The notes below the pieces were generated by a model, which was given only the letters and a program-made list of their open reading frames with translations, searched no databases and was not told the origin of the DNA. Below, one piece after another: positions 10,807-21,798 of a stretch of DNA of 64,000 nucleotides. The stretch comes from Flaveria trinervia. Its lineage: Eukaryota; Streptophyta; Magnoliopsida; Asterales; Asteraceae. A program made the translations under genes and the position numbers. How positions within the stretch are numbered: position 1 is the stretch's first letter; each line of letters opens with the position of its first letter. Location: contig CM046451.1 in the NCBI GenBank assembly GCA_025506515.1, positions 71,129,932 to 71,193,931 on the forward strand, read 5' to 3'.

Positions 10807-13800
10807 ATGGCAACCATGAGCCTAAAACCACGACACAACTGCGTTGCATACCTTACCAAGTCGGCTTTCTCGAAAAATTTCATAATGCCATTGACCTAAT
10901 GGTGGATTCCCCATATCGCACAGCCTTTCTCTTGAATCCGACCATCTACCCTGAATCTCTCAGTCAATTCTGGTCAAATGTTTTTGTTCATACTGATGAG
11001 TCTACTGGCCAATCTCTGTTCGGTCCCTCGTCAACCAGAAACCAGTGGTTGTTACAGCCGACATCATTCGTCAGGCATTACACTTACATGACTCCACCAC
11101 TATGACTGAATACCCAAAGGGCACAATGGATATGTCCTTTATCAATAATGGGTATGAAGGTGATCTTCGGGCTACAACTATTGTGAAGAAACATTTCCAT
11201 GATGCTGAAAAACTTATCTTTCACATGGTAAATGTATGCTTAGCTTCAAAGACATCCTCTTGGATCAAATGTCATCCCAATGGCAACAGGTATTGTATTC
11301 TATTCTAGAACACCAACCGCTAAATTTCTCTGAAATCGTGTTTCTAGAAATAAAGAACTTGGCTCAGAAACCTGCGGCAAACTACTAGCTATATATCCCA
11401 GGTTTCTGATGGCCATTATTTTAAATGAATTAAAATCTGATGGCCTTGTTGGCCTTGGAGTCCCTGCACCAGCTGTTTTGGCTGAGGTATACTCCAGGCA
11501 CAACTCAGACCTCACTCTCAAAGAAGCTGCCCGAATGCTAAAACCCAAGCAGAGGGAACCCACAGCTTCCACCACCAGATCCAGAGTCCCCACCAAACCA
11601 AAAACCAAACGCCCCAAAACAGCTATTCAGGGAGATGAGTCCCCTGAAGATGCTCCTGTACCACCAAGGCAGGATATACTTGCTGGTTTAAACCCCCCAG
11701 CAGTATCAGAGACTCTACCAGCCAACACCGCAAAGGTATCCTCTCAAAAGGATCCTGATGCAACCTTATCAGGGGAAACCACATTACTGAGACCTCTCTC
11801 ACTTGAGGAGGTTATCATTGAAGAGCATTCCTCTCCCCGGATGCAATCAGCTTCTATCCCCTCTCCCCATGCAAATGCCCCCCAAAGTCCAACCATTGTA
11901 ATTGCAAACGTGCTGACTCAGTTGCATGCCTCTCCTCCTCCCCAACAAACACCAACAAAGGGGAGAACCATAGCAATTGAGGAAGAGGATCAACATGCTT
12001 CTGACAACCCATAACACCAGGGTTTAACTGTTCTATCTCCTGGTGTGGATATGCAGATACGAACATCTGGTGAGGCTGCCACCTCTTCTGAATCAGCACA
12101 TGATCAGACTGAGGCTGGTAACATAGCTAAGACCTCACCAGAGGCAACAGCTGATGAAGAACATCATCCTGAGGCTGGAAGTCCCCAGTTCCAAGAAAAA
12201 AGGGCACATGCTAAAACTGGTCTACACCGGTGCATGTACATCCTGCTACAAGCAAGAGGTCAGGTGATTCAAATTCTGCTGATGATGACCTAGGCTTTTT
12301 CTATGATGTTCTAGCCCACAACACCATCCTGGAGGCTGAGGTAAGCAGACTACAAGAATTGCTTGCCAAGAAGTCTCAGAATGTAAGTCCATCTGCCCCC
12401 ACTAACCCACAGATGGCACCTTCATTCGAAGGTCCCCCAAACACTTCACCCTCTCACTTCACTGAGCCTCCAGCCTCTGCCTTTGGCACTATCTCTCAGG
12501 GACAGAACCCCCCTGAGCAGATGGTTGCTGCATTCCAACAATACTTACCTCTCATCACTCCCATCATCAACGAAATTGTTCATAAAGCCATTAATGATAG
12601 GATCTCCTCAAGTCTACAACCACTCATTGATGATGCTGTGCACAAGAAACTTTTTGCGGTACAAACCCCTGCAACCAATGCATCCAAAAAGGGGGAGAGT
12701 ACAGCAGTGAAAGAAAAGAAAAGAAAAAGAACTGAGGATGAGAAGGCACAAGAGAAAACCAAGGAGTTAGAGAAGGTAAAGGAACAACAACTGATCACTT
12801 AGAAAGGAAAGAAAAGTGCTGGTGAACAAAAGAATGCTGAAGAAAAATCCTTGGAGGAGCTGATAAAAGATGCAGATGAAGCACACAGCCGATCCATGGA
12901 CAAAATCATTGAGCAACTCTTCAAGCAAGACTTTGATACAGCCAAACTAGATAGTGAGATCAGGAGGTTGGAAGTAAATGAAATCCAAAACAGATGGGCT
13001 GGGTACAGTGTGCTGGAGAAAGAGAGATTGGAGATCATGATTCGATTCATAGCTAAATACTTAGGAAGATCACTGATGGAGATTCGTTCATGGACCAGAG
13101 ACAGCATTCTGGCTTTAGCCACCAGAATCTGTTTGTCTGAGCAATTTCATAAGGGGATAATTATTGAAGCACTTGATGAGGCTGGAGCTGGGAAAAAGGC
13201 TTGAAATGGCAAAACTCACAAAAGCCAAACTTACAGCCAAAATGCTTGAACAACCTTCCCAATCACCCACTCAAAAACAGCCTACCCCTCAAATCTCCAA
13301 ACCAATCTCAAAACTCAAATCCAAACATCCTCAACCCTCAAAACCAATTCCTTTACCACAAAAACCAACCCAACCATCATCCAGTGATGCACCTAGAAGG
13401 AGGAGAAGGGTGCTGAGGATAGAAGAAGATGAAGAAGAAGATGATGAAGATGATAGTCTGCCACTCTCTGCTGTTCTAAGGTACCAGAACCCAGAAGTCA
13501 ACTCATGATCACACCTGACTCACAAAGGGAAATGGTTAGAGTCAAAATAGAAGATGAAGAACAACAGAAGCAGCACGATGAGCAACTACTGAAGATGGTT
13601 GACAAGGAATTTCCCCAGTCATCATCTATACAAGCCATGAAAGGCATGCTCAGAGGCTGTACACTCTCAGACACACATTTCAGTATCAAAAAGAGAGAGT
13701 GAGAGTATGGCCAGACCCCAAGGTGAGCTCTAGAATACACAAAAGATCCATTCCACATAGATACAATGGCCAGGTTAGAAAAACAATAGACTCTACAATC

Positions 13801-13917
13801 ATGTTGGCCATTGTAGTCTCACCTTGGGAAATACTCGATGAATTTAAGAAGGCTCATCAATCAAAAATGACCCCTCAAGCCTTAATGGAAAACAAGATGA
13901 TCAAAAAGATCTTTTGA
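10807..13917 (+). pseudogene. Extra ORF (aORF) of element B, copy 1, truncated
   Basis: The start ATG at 10807 gives MATMSLKPRHNCVAYL. An N-terminal domain follows with FLLNPTIYPESLSQFW, VVTADIIRQALHLHD, a CLASKTSSW segment and YPRFLMAII. The middle is Pro/Ser/Thr-rich. A Lys/Glu-rich stretch and an acidic run (EEDEEEDDEDD, about 13420-13460) come later. The C-terminal part is cut at about 13908, where the sequence switches to pol. Frameshifts lie near 10960-11045, 11250-11400, 12015, 12300, 12800, 13200 and 13500. It sits where Sireviruses carry their env-like ORF, but I see no signal peptide or membrane helix. The function is unknown. Confidence 0.75.
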
Positions 13918-14677
13918 ATAAGTTTGATTTACAAAACTGTAAGCCCTGTTCTACTCCCATGTGCAACACCACACAACTGGATGCAGATCAGAAAGGTAAA
14001 GCTGTTGATGAAACACTTTACAGATGTATGATTGGGTCCTTGATGTATTTAACAGCTTCTAGACCAGATATTATGTTTGCTACATGTGTTTGTGCTAGAT
14101 TTCAGGCTGCTCCTAAAGAGTCTCATTTGATTGCAGTCAAGAGAATCTTAGATATTTGCAAGGTACACAATCTCTGGGTTTATGGTATTCCACTGGACAC
14201 TCTTGCAAATTAGTTGCCTTTTCAGATAGTGACTATGCAGGGTGCAAGTTAACTAGAAAGTCAACTTCTGGTGGTTGTCAATTCCTAGGCAACTATTTGA
14301 TTTCTTGGCAGAGTAAGAAACAAACATCTGTTGCTACATCAACTGCTGAGGCCGAGTACATTGCTGCTGCAAGTTGCACTTCTCAGGTACTCTGGCTTCA
14401 GAACCAACTTCTGGATTATGGCATTACAGAGACTAAGACTCCATTATTAATGGATAGTGCTTCAGCTCTGTGTATTATCAAAAATCCAGTCCAGCACTCT
14501 AGGACCAAACATATAGAGATCAGACATCACTTTATTCGGGATTGTTTTGAAAAAGGTCTGATTGATCCTAAGTTTGTGTCTAGTGCTGATGAGCTTGCAG
14601 ATATTTTTACTAAGCCTTTGGATAGTTCTACTTTCCAAAACCTTGTGTTAAGGCTTGGTATGCTGCAGCTAGAATAA
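13909..14677 (+). pseudogene. pol: Pol 3' fragment (RT end and RNase H), second copy
   Basis: It begins abruptly inside RT at FDLQNCKPCSTPMCNTT, matching the first copy at 9200, and runs through SRPDIMFATC, a frameshift near 14150, then RNase H (FSDSDYAGC, STAEAEYIAAASC, HSRTKHIEIRHHF, ADIFTKPL). It lacks the YVDD box and everything upstream. Identity with the first copy is only about 90% by eye, much less than between the LTRs of B, so it probably comes from a different member of the family. Confidence 0.88.
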
Positions 14678-15364
14678 GTGACAACTACTGATGATTTCAG
14701 TAATAATTACTGGTGATCATTGGTAACCATGTCACATATAAGTACTGATGAGTCCTTTCACCTTCAGTAGTTTTTATAACTACTGACGGCTAAATGCCTC
14801 ACAAGTACTGAAGTACTTTATCTGTTCTAAACTACTGATGTAGTTACAACTACTGATGTAGTTACAACTACTGAAATCAGTAGAAACAGATAAGTACTGA
14901 CGTCCTATGAAACACCTGAAAAGCAGATGCAAAGTCTGATGAGTAAGTGTTGAGGACAGTATGAAACAGCTGAAAGGCTATGAATTGACGAAAACTACTA
15001 AGAGAACTTTCTCTTCAGTTGTTTCTACAACTGCTGTTTCATTCTAAACAACTGAAGCAAAACCATGTCTTCAGTAGTTTTTATAACTACTAATGACTAA
15101 CACAAGTCTTCAGCTGTTTACAACAACTGATGACAAAATCACTGTCTTCAGTAGTTTCACAACTACTGATGACAAACACTAAGTCCTCAGTTGTTTCATC
15201 ATCAGAAGTCAAAACCATGGTCTTCAGTAGTTTTCTAACTGGTGATGCCTAAAACCACGACTTCAGCTGTATCAACCTCTGATAGGGTAATACCATGTCA
15301 ACGGTCGGTTTAAAACTACTGATGACTAACACCACACCCTTCAGTCCTTTTCTCACCCCTACCC
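14678..15364 (+). repeat. Palindrome-rich spacer, copy 2
   Basis: Homologous to 9957-10741: the same run of CTTCAGTAGTT / AACTACTGATGA hairpin units, with diverged details. No gene is seen. Confidence 0.85.
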
Positions 15365-15372
15365 TATAAATA
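15365..15372 (+). promoter_or_regulatory. TATA box before aORF copy 2
   Basis: TATAAATA in ACCCTATAAATACCTG, 67 bp before the ATG at 15432. It matches 10742-10749. Confidence 0.6.
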
Positions 15373-15447
15373 CCTGTCCTCTTCTCTAATGTTTCATTAG
15401 CCGTTATTTTCTGAACTTCTCTCTCTCAAACATGGCGACCATGAGTC

Positions 15448-16615
15448 TGATCGGGTGGTGAAAGTTTAACGTTTAACGACTTTATTTTCGGGCTTTATGT
15501 ATAAATGTATGAGAAATAGAGTTACTTTGGGAATATTTTGTGTTTGTAGGTTAAACGTGAAGAATACGAAGAAATGGAAGAAAAAGGACAATAATTGGAA
15601 CTCGAGAAGTCCAGATATGATAAACCGAAGTTGTACGGCAACGGTATTTTAAAACGAGCATAACTTGAGCTAGGAATTGAGTTATGGGACCCATAACTTA
15701 TCAATGGAAAGGTCTCGAAAAACTACACATGAAAATCAAGATTGCACAGGAAGGTGGCACCACTGACGCCCCCATAGGCGCCACCGACGCCGGGGTCCGG
15801 GTTTTTGTTGAGATTGAGCCTATTTTGAAGGGATTTAAAAGGAAAAAAACCTAATTCGAAAAGGACTTTTACACACAGCAATCTGGGACGAAATTTGGCA
15901 ACCGGGGATCATTCTCAAGCTCTTCTAACATCAAGAACGTCGATTTCATCCGAATTACATGATCAATTACGTTTTTGTTGAAGAATCGATGAAGATGCAA
16001 AGCTAAATCCATTGTGATTCACTTCGGGGGACAGGTTTGTGCAAGTTCTAGTTTTTCTTAGTTTGTAACCTAGATTGGGATTGAATCTTGAACCTTTTAA
16101 GTTCTTTTGGATTCAATTTATGATTTGATTCGTTAAACGGTTTAATTATGATTTAACCTAATTTTGATATTCTTTAACTTTGGTTGTCTTTAATCATTGT
16201 GTGAGTAATTATTAGACTTAGGGTTCATGATTCAAATTGGTAATTGTGTGAATAAGGTCCTTTAAACTTTAATTCATAATTATCACGTAAATCATATCAT
16301 GTATAGGTCACCATTAATGGCTTCTCATTAGGTTTCATTTAAGAAAGATTGTAACTTTTCCAAACCTGAATCCTGAAGTGGATTGCTTTTCAATCAAGAT
16401 TGTTAAAACTTAAACTTATTTCGTTAAATTAATTATTCTCAATTCAATTAATCAAGCAATTTCCTTTTTCAATGTTTAATTCTTTTAGTTTAATCGTTAC
16501 TAGCACTTTCCTGTGATTCCCTGTGGATTCGACACCCTGCTTACCCTTTGCTATTAAGGGTGATTAGTACTCTTTAATATATATATTTTTTTGACCGACC
16601 ACACGACATCGATCA
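15448..16615 (+). mobile_element. Ty3/gypsy LTR inserted in aORF copy 2
   Basis: The 1168-bp LTR has perfect inverted ends, TGATCG and CGATCA. It is followed by AAA and a primer site. It interrupts the aORF six codons after the ATG at 15432. A 20-bp direct repeat of target sequence flanks it (15431-15450 and 16638-16657), far longer than the usual 4-6 bp. No second LTR and no gag or pol are present. The ends and primer type suggest an Athila/Tat-type gypsy element, by recollection of such primer sites. Confidence 0.8.
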
Positions 16616-16618
16616 AAA

Positions 16619-16636
16619 TGGCGCCGTTGCCGTGGA
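16619..16636 (+). other. Primer binding site (tRNA-Asp type) of the gypsy LTR
   Basis: TGGCGCCGTTGCCGTGGA is 18 nt and differs at one base from the common tRNA-Asp site of gypsy elements. Element sequence stops one base after it, and target sequence resumes. Confidence 0.75.
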
Positions 16637-16638
16637 CC

Positions 16639-19600
16639 ATGGCGACCATGAGTCTGAAACCACGACATAACTGCGTTGCTTACCTTACAAAGTCGGTTTT
16701 CTGGAACAAATATGATAATGCCATTGACTTAATGGTGGATTCCCCATATCGCACAGCCTTTCTCTTGAATCCGACCATCTACCCTGAATCCCTCAGTCAA
16801 TTCTAGTCCAATGCTTTTGTTCATACTGATGAGTCTACCGGCCAGATCTCTGTTCGGTCCCTTATCAACCAGAAACCAGTGGTCGTTACAGCCGACATCA
16901 TTCGTCAGGCATTACACTTACACGACTCCACCGCTGTGACTGCATACCCAAAGGGCACAACAGATATGTCCTTTATCAATCATGGGTATGAAGGTGATCT
17001 TCGGGCTACAACCGTTCTAAAGAAACATTTCCATGACGCTGAGAAAGTTATTTTTCACATGGTAAATGTCTGCTTAGCCTCCAAGACATCTTCTTGGGAT
17101 CAAATGTCATCCCAATGGCAACAGGTATTGTATTCTATTTTAGAACACCAACCGCTAAATTTTTCTGAAATTGTGTTTCTAGAAATAAAGAACTTGGCTC
17201 AGAAACCTGTGGCAAACCGATGGCCATTATATCCCAGGTTTCTGATGGCCATTATTTTAGATGAATTAAAATCTGATGGCCTTGTTGGCCTTGGAGTCCC
17301 TGCACCAGCTGTTTTGGCTGAGGTATACTCCAGGCACAACTCAGACCTTACACTCAAAGAAGCTGCCCGAATGCTAAATCCCAAGCACAGGGAACCCACA
17401 GCTTCCACCACCAGAACCAAAGTCCCCACTAAACCAAAACCAAAACACCCCAAAACAGCTATTCAGGGAGATGAGTCCCCTGAAGATGCTCCTGTACCAC
17501 CAACGCAGGAGATACTTGGTGGCTTAAACCCCCAGCAGTATCAGAGACTCTACCAGCCATAGCCGCTCAGGATTCCTCTCAAAAGGAGCCTGCAGCCACC
17601 GCACAAGGGGTACCCACATATCTGGGATCTTCCTCACTTGAGGAGATTGCCATTGAAGAGCACCATCCTCCCTAGGTGCACACTGCTTCTACCCCATCTC
17701 CCCATGCAACCGCCCCCCAAAGTCCAACCATAATTATTGCAAACGTGCTGACTCAGTTGCATGCCTCTCCTCCTCCCCAACACCCACCAACAAAGGGGAG
17801 AACCACAGATATTGAGGAAGAGGATCATCATGCTTCTGACAACCCACAGCACCGGGGTTTACAAGTTCTATCTCCTAGTGTGGATAGGGAGATTAGAACA
17901 TCTAGTGAGGCTGCCACCTCTTCTGCATCAGCACATGATTAGAATGAGGCTGGTAACATAGCTAAGCCCTCACTAGAGGCAACAGCTGATGAAGGACATA
18001 GTCCTGAGGCTGGAAGTCCCCAGTTCCAAGAAAAAGGGGCACATGCTAAAACTGGTCTACACCCAGTGCATGTAAATCCTGCTACAAGCAGGAGGTCAGG
18101 TGATTCAGCTTCTGCTGATGATGACCTGGGCTTTTTCTATGACGTTCTAGCCCACAACACCATCCTGGAGGCTGAGGTAAGCAGACTACAAGAACTGCTT
18201 GCCAAGAAGTCTCAGGATGAAAGTCCATCTGCCCCCACCAACCCACAGATGGCACCTTCCTTTGAAGGTCCCCCAAACACTTTACCCTCTCAATCCACTG
18301 AGCCTCCAACCTCTCATCACTCCCATCATCAATGACATTGTTATAAAGCAATTGATGAGAGGATTTCCTCAAGTCTACAACCACTCATTAATGATGCTGT
18401 GCAAAAGAAACTTTCTGCGGTACAAACCCCTGCCACCAATGCATCCAAAAAGGGGGAGAGTACTGCAGTGAAAGAAAAGAAAAGAAAAAGAACTGAGGAT
18501 GAGAAGGCACAAGAGAAAACCCAGGAGTTGGAAAAAGAAAAGGAACAACAACTGATCACTACAAAAGAAAGAAAAGTGCTGGTGATCAAACGAATGCTGA
18601 AGAAAAATCCTTGGAAGAGCTGTAAAAGATGCAGATGACACACACAACCGATCCATGGACAAAATCATTGAGCAACTCTTCAAGCAAGGCTTTGATACAG
18701 CCACATTAGACAGTGAGATCAGGAGGTTGGAAGTAGAGGAAATTCAAAACAGATGGGCTGGGTATGATGTGCTGGAGAAAGAGAGATTGGAGATCATGAT
18801 TCGATTCATTGCCAAATACTTAGGAAGATCACTGATGGAGATTCGTTCATGGACCAGAGACAGCATTCTGGCTATAGCCACCAGAATCTGTTTGTCTGAG
18901 CAATTTCATAAGGGGATAATTATTGAAGCACTTGATGAGGCTGGAGCTGGGAAAAAGGCTTGAAATGGCAAAACTCACAAAAGCCAAACTTACAACCAAA
19001 ATGCTTGAACAACCTTCCCAATCACCCACTCAAAAACAGCCTACCCCTCAAATCTCCAAACCAATCTCAAAACTCAAATCCAAACATCCTCAACCCTCAA
19101 AACCAATTCCTTTACCACAAAAACCAACCCAACCATCATCCAGTGATGCACCTAGAAGGAGGAGAAGGGTGCTGAGGATAGAAGAAGATGAAGAAGAAGA
19201 TGATGAAGATGATAGTCTGCTACTCTCTGCTGTTCTAAGGGTACCAGAACCCAGAAGTCAACTCATGATCACACCTGACTCACAAAGGGAAATGGTTAGA
19301 GTCAAAATAGAAGATGAAGAACAACAGAAGCAGCACGATGAGCAACTACTGAAGATGGTTGACAATGAATTTCCCCAGTCATCATCTATACAAGCCATGA
19401 AAGGGCATGCTCAGAGGCTGTACACTCTCAGACACACATTTCAGTATCAAAAAGAGAGAGTGAGAGTATGGCCAGACCCCAAGGTGAGCTCTAGAATACA
19501 CAAAAGATCCATTCCACATAGATACAATGGCCAGGTTAGAAAAACAATAGACTCTACAATCATGTTGGCCATTGTAGTCTCACCTTGGGAAATACTCGAT

Positions 19601-19920
19601 GAATTTAAGAAGGCTCATCAATCAAAAATGACCCCTCAAGCCTTAATGGAAAACAAGATGATCAAAAAGGGGTTATTATATAAGAAGCTTGAAGACATTA
19701 AGAAGAATGAGCTCCAGTTACTCCTTGAGGGCACCTATCCTGATGAATTTGTCTATAGGGAGATAACTATTGTGGAGTTGAAGAATGGCAGGACTGTAAA
19801 GTACCTATCTGAGTACTATGGTCCAGAGTTCTTCTTTGAAGGAGGAGTTTAAGAACTCTCCAAGGAGGAACAGGTTGTTCTCCTTAAGGCCTATGTTCGT
19901 GAGTCTTACAGACTCGTAAA
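16639..19920 (+). pseudogene. Extra ORF (aORF) of element B, copy 2
   Basis: Its original start is at 15432; the gypsy LTR separates it, and the repeated target gives a second ATG at 16639. The domain order is as in copy 1: VDSPYRTAFLLNPTIYPESL (stop just after, at 16804), VVVTADIIRQALHLHD, MSFINHGYEGDLRATT, CLASKTSSWDQM, YPRFLMAII; a Pro/Ser middle; a Lys/Glu-rich helical part (18399-18960); an acidic run; then a C-terminal part absent from copy 1 (WPDPKVSSRIHKRSIPHRY, YLSEYYGPEFFFEGG, stop at 19850). Coding similarity goes on to about 19920. Stops and frameshifts near 16804, 17560, 17940, 18330, 18625 and 18960 inactivate it. Basic and acidic patches would fit a nucleic-acid or chromatin partner, but that is inference. 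Confidence 0.75.
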
Positions 19921-20123
19921 TGGGAAGTAGGTTTCATGGTTGGGATCACAACTCTATGTCCAGATTCCCCAAAACAGAGTTCCCCTCCATACTTAGCCAG
20001 ACACATGATTAGAAACCTCTTCCTGGCCTATGCTGATCCGATTCTCTGAAGCTGATCAAGAGAAGTCTTTGCCAAAAATAAGTGGGACCTCAATAAAGTT
20101 AAAGGTTTTGGCTGCATTGGTTC

Positions 20124-20133
20124 AGGGGGAGTT
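20124..20133 (+). other. Polypurine tract of element B
   Basis: AGGGGGAGTT lies immediately before the 3' LTR TGTTGG and primes plus-strand synthesis. Confidence 0.85.
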
Positions 20134-21036
20134 TGTTGGACCAAAAGAACCAATGTGCCTGATCAGAAAAACCTTTAAGTCCCACAGACGTCACAACAAC
20201 TGCTGAAGACACAAGAGCTGAAGACAAAGTCTGAAGACACAAGTGCTGAAGACAAAGTCTGAAGACACAAGTGCTGAAGACAAAGTCTGAAGACACAAGT
20301 GCTGAAGACAAAGTCTGAAGACACAAGTGCTGAAGACAAAGTCTGAAGACACAAGTGCTGAAGACAAAGTCTGAACACACAAGTGCTGAAGACAAAGTCT
20401 GAAGACACAAGTGCTGAAGACAAAGTCTGAAGACAAGTGCTGAAGACAAAGTCTGAAGACACAAGTGCTGAAGACAAAGTCTGAAGACAAGTACTGAAGA
20501 CAAGTGCTGAAGACAAGTACTGAAGACCAAGTATCAAACGTTGTCACCACAGCTGAAGAGGTCTTCTTCAGTAGTTGTGACGGTTTTCTTTCAGTAGTTT
20601 TATATTTTCCCTTTTCAGTAGTTTTGTAATCAGTAGTTTAGTTTCAGTAGTTTAGTTTCAATAGTTTAGCATCAGTAGTTTTATATTTTGTGCTTAGCAC
20701 TCTCTGATATATTCTCAGTAGTTGTGAACATTTCAGTAGTTTGTTAAGTGTTAGTTATTTTTGTAATAAATCTGCCAGATGTCACTATCCCGTGATATCA
20801 GCAGTGATTGCACTCTATATAAGGAGTGTCAACCTAATTGTAATCGTGAATGATTGAGCAGAAACATTTGATATAATTGAGACATTCCTTTTCACAGAAA
20901 TATATTCTCTCGTTACAACCGTATTTGTTCTTAATGCATACGAATATCAAATTCTTGCTATAATTTGTCTAATTCTTGATCTTATTCCGCTGCATTACAC
21001 TCTAATCCATCAAACTTGAGATCACTGATCCTGTCA
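20134..21036 (+). repeat. 3' LTR of element B
   Basis: TGTTGGACC to CTGTCA, nearly identical to 2223-3136 apart from the 28-bp array and scattered substitutions. A TATA box is at 20816-20823. Confidence 0.9.
20205..20530 (+). repeat. 28-bp tandem repeat array in 3' LTR
   Basis: About ten copies of the same 28-bp unit as at 2290-2640, one fewer than in the 5' LTR. One copy carries GAACACAC instead of GAAGACAC. Confidence 0.88.
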
Positions 21037-21047
21037 GCACTCTACAT

Positions 21048-21215
21048 GCTCAATCATTCACGATTACAATTAGGTTGACACTCCTTATATAGAGTGCAAT
21101 CACTGCTGATATCACGAAATAGTGACATCTGGCAGATTTATTACAAAAATAACTAACACTTAACAAACTACTAAAATGTTCACAACTACTGAGAACATAC
21201 CAGAGAGTGCTAAAG
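21048..21215 (-). repeat. Inverted fragment of element B LTR
   Basis: This is the reverse complement of 20694-20863 (from GCTTAGCACTCTCTG to ATTGAGCA, including the TATA box). The arms are about 168 bp with a spacer of about 184 bp. Eleven filler bases (GCACTCTACAT) separate it from the LTR end. No other part of an inverted element is present. Confidence 0.88.
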
Positions 21216-21769
21216 CTAAGGAAACACTGGATCTCTTAGGATTTGCACAACTGTCTTGTTGACTTGTAACACATGTATTATTTAAATACAATTGTTTGAA
21301 CACCCCAGCTTAACAGGTCTTCTGGAGGTAATTTGTTCTTCCGAAGGTACTTTTGTCTTCCGACAGTACTTTGTCTTCCGAATGTACTTTGTCTTCCGAA
21401 TGTACTTTGTCTTCCGAAGGAGTCTGCTCATCCGCGTGAGTCTTCACTTGAACCCTTTGATTGACCACTTTAACTCTAGAGCTAATTGTTCATCCACAGA
21501 GGATCTTTGGATGTATGTTACTTGTAAGAATCATATCTACGGAAGAACAAAATTTTCATCCGTAGATTTTTCTTACACTTGGTCAATTTTAGTAATTCAC
21601 CAATTATAATGTTTGTACCTGTAATCATACACAAATCAACACACATATGGCTTCACCTATACACATAATGCATACATCAAAATAATGAATTATAATCATT
21701 CATTACAAGTATTGATTAAAGTTTTAAGCCTACATAATGACCTAGACCTATTGTTCCTAGATCTAACTA
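21216..21769 (-). mobile_element. 3' LTR of element C, partial
   Basis: It lies between the inverted B fragment and a reverse-complement PPT. On the - strand it starts TATAGTTAGATC, possibly a mutated TG. It carries tandem 18-bp units with CTTCCGAA (about 21352-21425) and the pair CTACGGAAG/CATCCGTAG (21538-21567). Its inner end is lost at 21216. No gene is seen. Confidence 0.65.
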
Positions 21770-21770
21770 T

Positions 21771-21784
21771 ACTCCCCCTTAGGC
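21771..21784 (-). other. Polypurine tract of element C
   Basis: On the - strand this reads AAGGGGGAGT, the same core as the other PPTs in the window, between the aORF end and the LTR. Confidence 0.7.
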
Positions 21785-21798
21785 TTAGACACTTCTAA

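Larger units (their letters stand above)
2223..21036 (+). mobile_element. Ty1/copia (Sirevirus-like) element B, chimeric, with insertion
   Basis: Two similar LTRs (2223-3136, 20134-21036) bound an iMet primer site, gag, pol, a palindrome-rich spacer, an extra ORF and a PPT. Pol order is protease, integrase, RT, RNase H, which defines Ty1/copia. The interior is longer than expected because pol 3' end plus spacer plus extra ORF occurs twice (about 9185-13908 and 13909-19669), and a Ty3/gypsy LTR sits in the second copy. Eye comparison of the LTR 3' halves gives about 8 differences in about 496 positions, so the bounding LTRs are fairly young. I could not find a matching 5-bp target duplication: the left flank is TCAGC and the right flank is an inverted LTR piece. 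Confidence 0.85.

Noticed and set aside
10807..13917. Calling the extra ORF an envelope gene
   Set aside because: The position fits Sirevirus env-like ORFs, but I see no signal peptide, membrane helix or cleavage site in any of the copies.
20205..20530. CRISPR-like regular repeat array
   Set aside because: Units are directly adjacent with no unique spacers, and they lie in a plant LTR.
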